15,112 bases of DNA, from contig DMPD01000320.1 in assembly GCA_003456125.1 (NCBI GenBank), positions 1 to 15,112 of the forward strand, in the 5' to 3' direction. Under the pieces are notes generated by a model. That model did not search any database. It was not told the origin of the DNA and worked only from the letters and a program-made list of their open reading frames with translations. Both the position numbers and the translations under genes were made by a program. The stretch is from Cyanobacteria bacterium UBA8156 (GTDB lineage: Bacteria > Cyanobacteriota > Cyanobacteriia > Pseudanabaenales > Pseudanabaenaceae). Of the stretch, positions 9,837-15,112 are shown piece by piece; position 1 is the stretch's first letter; the number at the start of each line of letters is the position of its first letter.

Positions 9837-10465
9837 GCGGCAAAAAACCGGAAACCGTGGGGTTTGGTTGCCCCAAAGGCATCGATCCCCATCATTTTGT
9901 GGTGGAGCTGCCCCCCGGCCGCACCGCCCCGGCCCTCATTTCCGAGGTGTACGGCATCCAAGCGGGCATCAACGGCTTGCCGGAGGTGGTGGAGCGATGT
10001 TGCCTCGCCCGGGCGACCTGGAGCCTGATTGCCGAAGACCTGAAGCGAGAATTTAACGATCGCCTGCGATCGAGAAAAATGTCCCCCAGTCGCTGGACGA
10101 CGGGCAGCAACCCAATGGAGCGGCTGTTGGGCAAAGAATTGCTGGTATTGGCGTGGGCGGTGGAGCGGGCCGACCCGGAAACCGTACCCAACGCCATTCG
10201 CAATTGGATCGGTCTGCGCCCGGAGGAGCGGTGGTGGCTCTACACCACGACGGCGGCGGCCACAGGCGGGGCCCAGCACTTCGATGTGGGCTGGCGCAAA
10301 GCCCTGCGCTATGCCCTCACGGAAAATCCCCTCGCGGAACTGAGTTATGTGGCTCCGGTGAAGCGCTCTCGCCTGTTGGGTACTCCCACAGATTCGGATC
10401 AATTGAGCCTATTATCAAGTTTGCAGGAAGAATCCTCGCCCTTTTGGGTAACGGCTTCTTCATAG
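9833..10465 (+). CDS. DUF3780-family protein of the anti-phage operon
   Basis: A 210-residue protein beginning with GTG 9833 inside the DUF499 stop codon (GTGA), so translationally coupled. Recognised as DUF3780 from GFGCPKGIDPHHFVVELPPGR (10-30), RATWSLIAEDLKREFNDRL (60-78), TGSNPMERLLGKELLVLAWAVE (90-111), and PNAIRNWIGLRPEERWWLYTTT followed by AAATG and GWRKALRYALTENP (up to about 166). The biochemical function of the family is unknown to me; it is encoded with DUF499 ATPases and DUF1156 methylases and is presumably a structural or specificity partner. No catalytic motif, membrane segment or signal is visible. The final ~45 residues (Ser-rich, PTDSDQLSLLSSLQEESS) are less family-like. In this genome it is the last gene before the toxin-antitoxin insertion. 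Confidence 0.88.
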   Translation: MSGKKPETVGFGCPKGIDPHHFVVELPPGRTAPALISEVYGIQAGINGLPEVVERCCLARATWSLIAEDLKREFNDRLRSRKMSPSRWTTGSNPMERLLGKELLVLAWAVERADPETVPNAIRNWIGLRPEERWWLYTTTAAATGGAQHFDVGWRKALRYALTENPLAELSYVAPVKRSRLLGTPTDSDQLSLLSSLQEESSPFWVTASS

Positions 10466-10486
10466 TTTGCGCCAGAGGGCAACAGA

Positions 10487-10527
10487 TAGAATCGTAGAAT
10501 AAAACGATAACTCTTAGAGGAAGTTAT
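10487..10527 (+). promoter_or_regulatory. Promoter/operator candidate of the first antitoxin
   Basis: Two TAGAAT hexamers (10487-10492 and 10495-10500, each 5/6 to TATAAT) lie upstream without a clear -35. ATAACT (10507-10512) and AGTTAT (10522-10527) form a perfect inverted repeat around the 9-base CTCTTAGAG-type palindrome overlap, and the ribosome binding site AGAGGAAG (10516-10523) lies inside it. Such a palindrome over a promoter/RBS is what an autoregulating antitoxin would bind, but that is inference. Confidence 0.35.
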
Positions 10528-10529
10528 TT

Positions 10530-10772
10530 ATGCAAACCCTTAAAGCCACCGTTCAAGTCAGCGATCGCGGCATTGTCCAACTGGCTTTACCGGAACACGC
10601 CGGCGAAGAGTTGGAAGTATTGCTGGTGTATCAACCCGCCGCAAAAGCCACCAGTGAAGACGCAACCCAAGAACTTTTGGCCATTCCGGGATTGCTAGAG
10701 CGCGTCAAACAAAATCAGGCGACCCCGCAAAATGAGTACGAAAATTGGAGAACTCTGCGCACCGATGTATGA
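10530..10772 (+). CDS. Type II antitoxin, copy A (partner of RelE-like toxin)
   Basis: An 80-residue protein starting MQTLKATVQVSDRGIVQLALP at ATG 10530, six bases after the ribosome binding site AGAGGAAG. Its first ~38 residues are predicted beta-strands (K-T-V-x-S-D-R-G...L-V-Y-Q-P) of the sort seen in small cyanobacterial antitoxins and would be the dimerisation/DNA-binding part. Residues 39-80 (ending NEYENWRTLRTDV) are hydrophilic and helical and would wrap the toxin. The stop lies 8 bases inside the downstream RelE-like gene, the classic antitoxin-first overlap. The DNA of the first 115 bases is about 94% identical to copy C at 11906 (7 mismatches by eye), but the tails differ completely. 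Confidence 0.75.
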   Translation: MQTLKATVQVSDRGIVQLALPEHAGEELEVLLVYQPAAKATSEDATQELLAIPGLLERVKQNQATPQNEYENWRTLRTDV

Positions 10773-11028
10773 AGTTCTTCTCCATCCCGATGCTCAGAAA
10801 GTTTATCTTGAGTCTAGTACAATCCTTGCCAAGAAAATATCCCGATGTTTGCAACAACTAGAACAAACTCCTAAGTTGCACCCAAATATCAAAGTCCTGA
10901 AAGGAGATTTTGCTGGCTACTATCGTTACCGCATTGGAGATTACAGGGTAATTTATTCCGTAAATGATGAACGGATGCAAGTATTGGTGATGGCGATCGC
11001 CCGCCGTAAGGAAGCCTATGACCCTTAA
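10765..11028 (+). CDS. RelE/ParE-superfamily toxin (putative mRNA interferase)
   Basis: An 87-residue protein starting MYEVLLHPDAQKVYLE, the usual RelE-fold opening (Y-E-V/I ... P-x-A). The C-terminal half has the strand pattern IKVLKGDFAGYYRYR-IGDYRVIYSV followed by VLVMAIARRKEAYD, with the conserved G-D-Y-R-V-I-Y and the R-R-x-x-x-Y-D end typical of RelE ribosome-dependent endonucleases. ATG 10765 is chosen over the in-frame ATG 10732 because it begins the fold correctly and gives the usual 8-base overlap with the antitoxin. GC is clearly lower than in the flanking defence genes, suggesting separate acquisition. It appears intact. Confidence 0.88.
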   Translation: MYEVLLHPDAQKVYLESSTILAKKISRCLQQLEQTPKLHPNIKVLKGDFAGYYRYRIGDYRVIYSVNDERMQVLVMAIARRKEAYDP

Positions 11029-11044
11029 AAACGGTGAGAAGCCA

Positions 11045-11064
11045 ACCCTTTTCCGAGAAAGGGT
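11045..11064 (+). terminator. Stem-loop after the RelE-like gene
   Basis: ACCCTTT (11045-11051) and AAAGGGT (11058-11064) form a perfect 7-bp stem with a 6-base loop, 17 bases after the toxin stop. There is no T-tract behind it, so it may be a weak terminator or an mRNA-stabilising hairpin. Confidence 0.35.
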
Positions 11065-11125
11065 GACAGGCGCAGCTGGAAGGGGTAGGTTAACCCGCTC
11101 CCCTCCAAAAGCCAGCCAAGGAAAC

Positions 11126-11232
11126 GATAGGATAAAGTCATTCAACCCAGGACTCGCCATGCAAACCCTCAAAGCCACCGTTCAAGTCAGCGATCGCGGC
11201 ATTGTCGAACTGGCCTTACCCGAGCACTCCGG
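11126..11232 (+). repeat. Direct repeat, left copy (promoter plus antitoxin 5' end, copy B)
   Basis: The stretch GATAGGATAAAGTCATTCA...ACTCGCCATG and the following antitoxin codons match 11873-11979 with few mismatches at a constant offset of 747 bases. It includes the 33-base leader and the first ~24 codons. The similarity stops abruptly at CACTCCGG. Confidence 0.85.
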
Positions 11233-11332
11233 AATCAAAACGGTAATGGCCGGAGAAGTTTTTACAAAACTTTGGGGGGTGGAAAGAAGATCAATCCCCT
11301 ACACAAAATCCGAAGCGTTGAGAATTTCTTGA
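11159..11332 (+). pseudogene. Truncated antitoxin, copy B
   Basis: Begins at ATG 11159 with the same MQTLKATVQVSDRGIVELALP as copies A and C, but after about residue 23 (PEHSG) homology ends. The frame then reads 33 unrelated residues (IKTVMAGEVF...ALRIS) to a stop at 11330-11332. It lacks the LEVLLVYQP strand and any recognisable toxin-binding tail, and no toxin gene follows in overlap. It is therefore most likely a 5' remnant left by duplication or by arrival of the next cassette. If translated, it would give a 57-residue product with an incomplete N-terminal domain. Confidence 0.7.
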
Positions 11333-11347
11333 AAGCAGGAGCCAACC

Positions 11348-11575
11348 ATGACCACGTTGTTGCAAAAAGCCTTGCTTGAAATCAAAAAACTCCCAGATCA
11401 TCTTCAAGATGAATTAGCGCAACAATTGCTAGCAGATATTGAAAGTGAACTTGCCTGGCAAAAAACCCTGGCCAGTGAGGATATACCACTAGGGAGTTTG
11501 CTGGATTTAGCCCGAGCAGCACTTCTGGAGGAGCAAGAAGGTCATACCGAGAATAAAGGCTTTGGCGAGGCGTGA
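11348..11575 (+). CDS. Type II antitoxin of the second, unrelated TA pair
   Basis: A 75-residue acidic protein, MTTLLQKALLEIKKLPDHLQDELAQQLLADIESELAWQ..., of the small helical antitoxin type common in cyanobacteria before RelE/ParE-like toxins. The helical N-terminal half (LPDHLQDELAQQLL) and the acidic tail (LLDLARAALLEEQEG) are typical. AGGAG at 11337-11341 is a well-spaced ribosome binding site for ATG 11348. Its stop overlaps the toxin start (GTGA at 11572-11575). It shows no similarity to the A/B/C antitoxin family. Confidence 0.78.
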   Translation: MTTLLQKALLEIKKLPDHLQDELAQQLLADIESELAWQKTLASEDIPLGSLLDLARAALLEEQEGHTENKGFGEA

Positions 11576-11874
11576 AGTCGGTCAGAACCCAGAAATTTCG
11601 TGCCCTATTTTTGAATTTGCCCCAAAGAATCCAAGAAACGGCAAAGAAGAACTATAAACTTTGGCAAGAGAACCCTTTTCATCCGAGTTTGGAATTTAAG
11701 GAGGTAAAGCCCAAAGAGAAGATATGGTCGGTTAGAGTTGGCATTGGGTGGCGGGCATTGGGAATTTTCAACGCCAGCAATGAGAAAATCATTTGGTTTT
11801 GGATAGGAACCCATGCCGAGTATGACCAGTTTTTGGACAAAAATATAGTTGCCCTCAGTCGGCAGCAAGATTGA
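11572..11874 (+). CDS. RelE/ParE-family toxin of the second TA pair
   Basis: A 100-residue basic protein starting at GTG 11572 within the antitoxin stop. LFLNLPQRIQETAKKNYKLW, PFHPSLEFKEV, WSVRVGIGWRALGIF and IIWFWIGTHAEYDQFL give the RelE/ParE pattern: two N-terminal helices, then strands containing W-S-V-R-V-G...R-A-L and the G-T-H-x-x-Y-D end common in this toxin branch. Likely target: translating ribosomes (RelE-like) or gyrase (ParE-like); the sequence alone does not decide. Low GC compared with the flanking operon genes. The right copy of the direct repeat begins at its stop codon (TGA 11872-11874). Confidence 0.85.
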   Translation: MKSVRTQKFRALFLNLPQRIQETAKKNYKLWQENPFHPSLEFKEVKPKEKIWSVRVGIGWRALGIFNASNEKIIWFWIGTHAEYDQFLDKNIVALSRQQD

Positions 11875-11979
11875 TAGGATAAAGTCATTCAGCCCAAGAC
11901 TCGCCATGCAAACCCTCAAAGCTACCGTTCGAGTCAGCGATCGCGGCATTATGCAACTGGCTTTACCCGAACACGCCGG
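11873..11979 (+). repeat. Direct repeat, right copy (promoter plus antitoxin 5' end, copy C)
   Basis: Second copy of the 107-base repeat, beginning within the toxin stop codon of the preceding pair and running through the leader GATAGGATAAAGTCATTCA into antitoxin C. The sequence continues beyond the repeat as a complete antitoxin gene. The 747-base offset to 11126-11232 brackets the second TA pair. Confidence 0.85.
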
Positions 11980-12115
11980 CGAAGCGTTGGAAGTATTGCT
12001 GGTGTATCAACCCGCCGCGATCGCGTACGCGGAGTTTTGGCAGCAAGCCAGCCAAGGCACCTTGCAATCCGTGTGGGATAACGACGCGGATAACGTTTAT
12101 GCTGAGCTCTTATGA
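11906..12115 (+). CDS. Type II antitoxin, copy C (partner of PemK/MazF-like toxin)
   Basis: A 69-residue protein starting MQTLKATVRVSDRGIMQLALP at ATG 11906. The N-terminal ~37 residues are nearly those of copy A, including ALEVLLVYQPAA. The C-terminal tail differs: AEFWQQASQGTLQSVWDNDADNVYAELL, a L-x-x-x-W-D-N-x-x-D-x-x-Y-x-x-L pattern I associate with antitoxins encoded before PemK/MazF-like toxins. Its stop overlaps the toxin ATG (ATGA, 12112-12115). In-frame sequence upstream (11849) reads through the repeat leader and is not used as start. Because the toxin gene is broken, this antitoxin may be an orphan, perhaps still repressing its own promoter or cross-acting with copies A and B. Confidence 0.75.
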   Translation: MQTLKATVRVSDRGIMQLALPEHAGEALEVLLVYQPAAIAYAEFWQQASQGTLQSVWDNDADNVYAELL

Positions 12116-12185
12116 ACAAGAATGACCTTATTTTGGTGCGCTATCCGTTTTCGGATTTGTCGAATTCTAAGGTTAGACCTGCGGC

Positions 12186-12317
12186 GCATCCCATTTTTGC
12201 AAGTTGCCCCTCATCCCCCAACCCCTTCTCCTAAAATGGGCGACGGGGAGCCGAATTCAAAGTCCCTCTCCCAACCTGAGAGAGGGATTTAGGGTGAGGG
12301 ATCCAAAACTGGGATGC
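12186..12317. mobile_element. 132-bp MITE-like palindromic element
   Basis: Terminal inverted repeats GCATCCCATTTTTG (12186-12199) and the reverse complement of 12304-12317 match at 13 of 14 positions. Inside the ends are a second C-rich/G-rich pair (CCCCTCATCCCCC against AGGGTGAGGG) and a central hairpin (12260-12290). The CCCTCACCCTAAATCCCTCTCCC-like interior is a motif I recall from dispersed palindromic repeats in cyanobacteria. It has no coding capacity, so it would depend on a transposase elsewhere. I do not see a clear target-site duplication, so the exact ends are uncertain. Confidence 0.7.
12260..12290 (+). terminator. Strong hairpin inside the MITE-like element
   Basis: AAGTCCCTCTC (12260-12270) pairs with GAGAGGGATTT (12280-12290): an 8-bp perfect core extended by one G-T and A-T pairs, loop of 9. 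The 3' side ends in ATTT rather than a long T-run. It could terminate or attenuate transcription coming from the TA array or from DUF3780 before it reaches the methylase gene; this is inference. Confidence 0.4.
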
Positions 12318-12359
12318 ACTCGGGTCGTTTGGATGATGCGTTTGTAATTTGTGACACCC

Positions 12360-15112
12360 ATGCCTGAGATCGTCCCATTTGCGCTAAAAGATGCCTCTGC
12401 CCTGATCGAGCGGCTTTTGCCCGCCTCCAAAATCAGCGCCGAAGCTCAAAAGGAACGCAAAGCCGGTGCCGGACAAACCCTTACCGCCTTGGGGAGCTAC
12501 TGGAAAGGGCGCAAACCGCTGATTTTAGCCAAAGCCTGTGTTTTGGGGGCGTTGTTGCCGGCCACCGCTGATCCCGAAGCCGATCTAGAAGTGTTTGAAC
12601 TGCTGATGGGCATCGACGATGAGAGTTTTAAGCGGCGACTGAAATCCCAGAGAGATTTAGCGAAACTGCCCACACTGAACTACCTGCAAAAGCTGGAACT
12701 CTGCAAGCGCCCGGAAGAATGCGACGATGCCAAACTCTACGGCCCCGTTTGGCAGCGGGTGAACCAACACTTAGGCACCAACGCCCACAGTTTCCCGGAA
12801 TTGGTGGAGCAGTTGGGCATTTTGCGGTTTGGGCATCGCCCGCGGGTGGCGGATACCTTTTGCGGCAGCGGGCAAATCCCCTTCGAGGCGGCGCGGCTGG
12901 GTTGCGATGTCTATGCCAGCGACCTCAACCCCATCGCCTGTATGCTCACCTGGGGCGCGCTGAACATCGTGGGGGCGGATAAAGCGACCCGCAAGGAAAT
13001 CGAACAGGCCCAAAAAGAAGTTGCCGAGGCGGTGGATCGGGAAATTACCGCACTGGGGATCGAACACGATGACAAGGGCAACCGCGCCAAAGCCTATTTG
13101 TATTGCCTGGAAACCCGTTGCCCCCAAACCGGCTGGATGGTGCCGATGGCTCCCAGTTGGGTGATTAGCAAAACCCGCAATGTGGTGGCCAAATTGATCC
13201 CCAATTGGGCGCACCAACGCTTTAAGATTGACATTGTGGCGGGGGTCAGCGAAGCGGAAATGGTCGAAGCCGCCAAGGGCACGGTGCAAAAGGGCGATTT
13301 GGTGTACACCCTAGAGGGGGAAGAATACCGCACGCCGATTAAAACCCTGCGGAGCGATTATCGGATGCCCGATGGCACAACGGGGAACAAATTGCGCCGA
13401 TGGGACAAACACGACTTTGTACCCCGCCCAAACGATATTTTTCAGGAACGGCTCTATTGCATTCAGTGGATAACGGCAGAAACCCTGGGTAAGAGCCGCC
13501 AAGAAACCTTTTTTGCCAGCGTCACCCTCGAAGATTTGGTGCGGGAACAAAAGGTGGAAGCGATCGTGCGGGAAAACCTGCCCGCTTGGCAGGAGGCGGG
13601 ACTGGTGCCCGATATGGCGATCGAGCCGGGGGAACAAACCACACGCCTCGGTCGGGAGCGGGGCTGGACGTATTGGCATCATTTGTTTAGTGCAAGACAG
13701 TTGTTACTACTTTCTGCTGCTTCAACCTATTCAAAGAAAATCTCTAGTCTGCTAGTAGATTTCTGCAAAGTCTTGGATTATTCATCTAAGTTATGTCAAT
13801 GGACTCCTGGAAGTCCGGGAAGACCAGGTGTTGCTCTGACTGCCGAAAAAGTCGCCCATGTATTTTACAACCAAGCACTTAATCCTTTTTTCACTTACGC
13901 TGAGAGAAGTTCTTGTGAGATCAGTGCTTATATATCTAGATATGATCGTCGATATTCTCAATTACCAGGGATTGCTATTGTTCAAAATATAGATGCTCAA
14001 GAATGCAAGATAAGTTGTGACTATGGAATAACCGATCCCCCCTATGCCGATGCGGTGGAGTACCACGAAATCACGGAATTTTTCATTGCGTGGCTGCGCA
14101 AAAATCCGCCCAAGGAGTTTGCGGATTGGGTGTGGGATAGCCGTCGTGCCTTAGCCATCAAGGGCAGCGGCGAGGACTTTCGCCGGGGCATGATCGCCGC
14201 CTATACCGCCATGGCAACCCACATGCCCAACAACGGCTTGCAAATCGTCATGTTTACCCATCAAGATGCAGCGGTGTGGTCGGATATGGCCAGCATCGTG
14301 TGGGGGGCCGGTCTGCAAGTCACGGCGGCTTGGTACATTGCCACCGAAACCACCTCCGAACTCAAAAAGGGCGGCTATGTGCAAGGTACGGTGTTGCTGG
14401 TTCTGCGCAAGCGCTTGCAAGACGAATCCGCCTATCGGGATGAACTGGTGGCCGAAGTGCGGCAGGAGGTCGCCCAACAGATCGAAACCATGGTGGGGCT
14501 AAACCAAACCACCAAGGGCAAGGGGCGCACCGAAAACCTCTTTGAAGATGCAGATTTGCAGATGGCGGGCTATGCGGCGGCGTTGCGGGTGCTGACGGGC
14601 TATCGGCACATCGACGGGCAGGACATGGCGGCGGCGGCCCTGCGTCCCCGGATTCAGGGCGAAAACGACAGCGTGCGGGCAATCATCGACTATGCCGTGC
14701 AGGTGGCCAACGAGTATTTGGTACCGGAGGGCATTGCGGAGGGGGTGTGGGAGCGGTGCAGTGGGGCAGAGCGTTTTTACCTCAAAATGCTGGAATTGGA
14801 GGCATTGGGGCTAAAAAAGCTGGACAATTACCAGAACTTCGCCAAAGCCTATCGGGTGGAAAGGTATGGCGATCTCATGGCTTCCCAGAAACCCAACGAT
14901 GCCCGGCTCAAAAATGCCAAGGACTTCAAAAAAGCGGGCTTCGAGGGGGATTTTGGCAAATCGGCATTGCGGGCGGTGTTGTTTGCTTTCTATGAATTGC
15001 AGGAAGACCTAGATAGCGACGAAGTGATGGCGCACCTGCGGGAATTGGTGCCCGGTTATCATCTGCGGCGCGACGATTTGATGGCTTTTTGCCAGTATAG
15101 TCGTTTCGGATA
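12360..15112 (+). CDS. DUF1156-family adenine-specific DNA methylase, 3' end outside window
   Basis: The frame is open from ATG 12360 to the right edge (917 codons). The N-terminus FALKDASALIERLLPASKISAEAQKERKAGAGQ...YWKGRKPLILAKA is the DUF1156 region of the anti-phage-associated branch (COG1743). SAM-binding motif I VADTFCGSGQIPFEAARLG is at 163-181, with YASDLNP at 185-191. Catalytic motif IV is DPPY at 559-562 (TDPPYADAVEYHEITEFF), as in N6-adenine methylases. The family segment LFSARQLLLL...YSSKLCQW...VFYNQALNPF precedes it. The C-terminal part is helical and charged. No ribosome binding site is visible; an in-frame GTG at 12351 is the only other start, with a stop at 12345 behind it. 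Probably modifies host DNA for self/non-self discrimination. Usual length is about 900-1000 residues, so little is missing. Confidence 0.92.
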   Translation, partial: MPEIVPFALKDASALIERLLPASKISAEAQKERKAGAGQTLTALGSYWKGRKPLILAKACVLGALLPATADPEADLEVFELLMGIDDESFKRRLKSQRDLAKLPTLNYLQKLELCKRPEECDDAKLYGPVWQRVNQHLGTNAHSFPELVEQLGILRFGHRPRVADTFCGSGQIPFEAARLGCDVYASDLNPIACMLTWGALNIVGADKATRKEIEQAQKEVAEAVDREITALGIEHDDKGNRAKAYLYCLETRCPQTGWMVPMAPSWVISKTRNVVAKLIPNWAHQRFKIDIVAGVSEAEMVEAAKGTVQKGDLVYTLEGEEYRTPIKTLRSDYRMPDGTTGNKLRRWDKHDFVPRPNDIFQERLYCIQWITAETLGKSRQETFFASVTLEDLVREQKVEAIVRENLPAWQEAGLVPDMAIEPGEQTTRLGRERGWTYWHHLFSARQLLLLSAASTYSKKISSLLVDFCKVLDYSSKLCQWTPGSPGRPGVALTAEKVAHVFYNQALNPFFTYAERSSCEISAYISRYDRRYSQLPGIAIVQNIDAQECKISCDYGITDPPYADAVEYHEITEFFIAWLRKNPPKEFADWVWDSRRALAIKGSGEDFRRGMIAAYTAMATHMPNNGLQIVMFTHQDAAVWSDMASIVWGAGLQVTAAWYIATETTSELKKGGYVQGTVLLVLRKRLQDESAYRDELVAEVRQEVAQQIETMVGLNQTTKGKGRTENLFEDADLQMAGYAAALRVLTGYRHIDGQDMAAAALRPRIQGENDSVRAIIDYAVQVANEYLVPEGIAEGVWERCSGAERFYLKMLELEALGLKKLDNYQNFAKAYRVERYGDLMASQKPNDARLKNAKDFKKAGFEGDFGKSALRAVLFAFYELQEDLDSDEVMAHLRELVPGYHLRRDDLMAFCQYSRFG
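13686..14030 (+). other. AT-rich mosaic segment inside the methylase gene
   Basis: Hand count over 13691-14030 gives about 130 G+C in 340 bases (38%), against about 67% in the 60 bases at 13561-13620. Codon choice changes with it (AGA, CTA, TCT, AGT, ATA and TAT appear in runs) and no HIP1 octamer occurs. The frame stays open and encodes residues about 443-557, ending just before DPPY, with family-like residues retained, so it is a homologous replacement rather than an insertion. A short sub-stretch (13801-13860) is nearer 58% GC. Confidence 0.75.

Larger units (their letters stand above)
12112..12352 (+). pseudogene. PemK/MazF-like toxin gene, disrupted
   Basis: The gene begins MNKNDLILVRYPFSDLSNSKVRPA, a typical PemK/MazF opening (DLILV-YPFSDLS-SKVRPA, with the conserved R-P-A), overlapping antitoxin C by ATGA. 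After codon 24 the frame enters the MITE-like element and stops at 12232-12234 (40 codons). Beyond the element, 12320-12352 encodes SGRLDDAFVIC in another frame, which resembles the next part of the family (compare S-Q-D-A-F-I-V). The rest of the ~110-residue toxin is gone, as the methylase gene begins here. The toxin is therefore inactive by both insertion and 3' loss. The N-terminal match is strong; the assignment of the short right-hand remnant is tentative. Confidence 0.7.

Noticed and set aside
11083..11107. Imperfect hairpin around GGTTAACC as an attachment site
   Set aside because: The arms have several mismatches, there is no integrase gene, and no duplicate of the site was found in the window.
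10466..12359. CRISPR array in the repeat-containing interval
   Set aside because: The repeats are long (about 107 bases), coding, only two or three in number, and not separated by uniform spacers.
12771..13289. Minus-strand 172-codon frame
   Set aside because: Antisense to the methylase motif I region; no supported homology.
13686..14030. Intron, intein or insertion in the methylase gene
   Set aside because: The reading frame continues and the encoded residues (SKLCQW, VFYNQALNPF) fit the DUF1156 family, so it is a replaced segment, not an added one.

Overview
The window looks like a moderately GC-rich cyanobacterial chromosome. The HIP1 octamer GCGATCGC recurs through coding sequence on both strands (for example at 91, 290, 380, 1430, 1663, 1871 and 10561). 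The topoisomerase I has the cyanobacterial-type tail of GPY repeats with no zinc-finger cysteines. The small type II toxin-antitoxin (TA) genes are also of kinds common in cyanobacteria. I cannot name the species.

Left part (1-6616), ordinary chromosome: an S9-family serine peptidase (minus strand, cut by the left edge) overlaps the end of topA by ATGA. Divergent from topA is a two-gene unit: a 67-residue conserved small protein, then a stand-alone MnmC2/MnmD-type tRNA methyltransferase whose ATG directly abuts the preceding stop codon. It converges, with a 3-base stop overlap, on an ABC-2 permease gene (minus).

Right part (6756-15112), a defence island: a DUF499 ATPase, a DUF3780 protein (GTGA overlap) and, after an interruption of about 1.9 kb, a DUF1156 adenine-specific DNA methylase that runs off the right edge. 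These three families form a recognised anti-phage-associated set, often with a helicase; I recall it being catalogued as an Hma-type (helicase-methylase-ATPase) system. No helicase lies inside the window; the expected place is just right of it.

The interruption (10466-12359) is a lower-GC toxin-antitoxin array. Three copies of one antitoxin 5' end appear: copy A is intact and paired with a RelE-like toxin, copy B is truncated, and copy C is intact and paired with a PemK/MazF-like toxin. An unrelated antitoxin/RelE-ParE pair lies between B and C, which form direct repeats of about 107 bp spaced 747 bp apart. The PemK-like toxin gene is broken by a 132-bp palindromic MITE-like element with 13/14 matching terminal inverted repeats, which ends 42 bp before the methylase start.

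Inside the methylase gene, about 340 bp just before the DPPY catalytic motif falls to about 38% GC (hand count) although the reading frame and family residues continue. This suggests a recombinational patch. Most interesting are the defence operon split by a TA array, the swapped antitoxin tails, the excisable-looking cassette, and the mosaic methylase.
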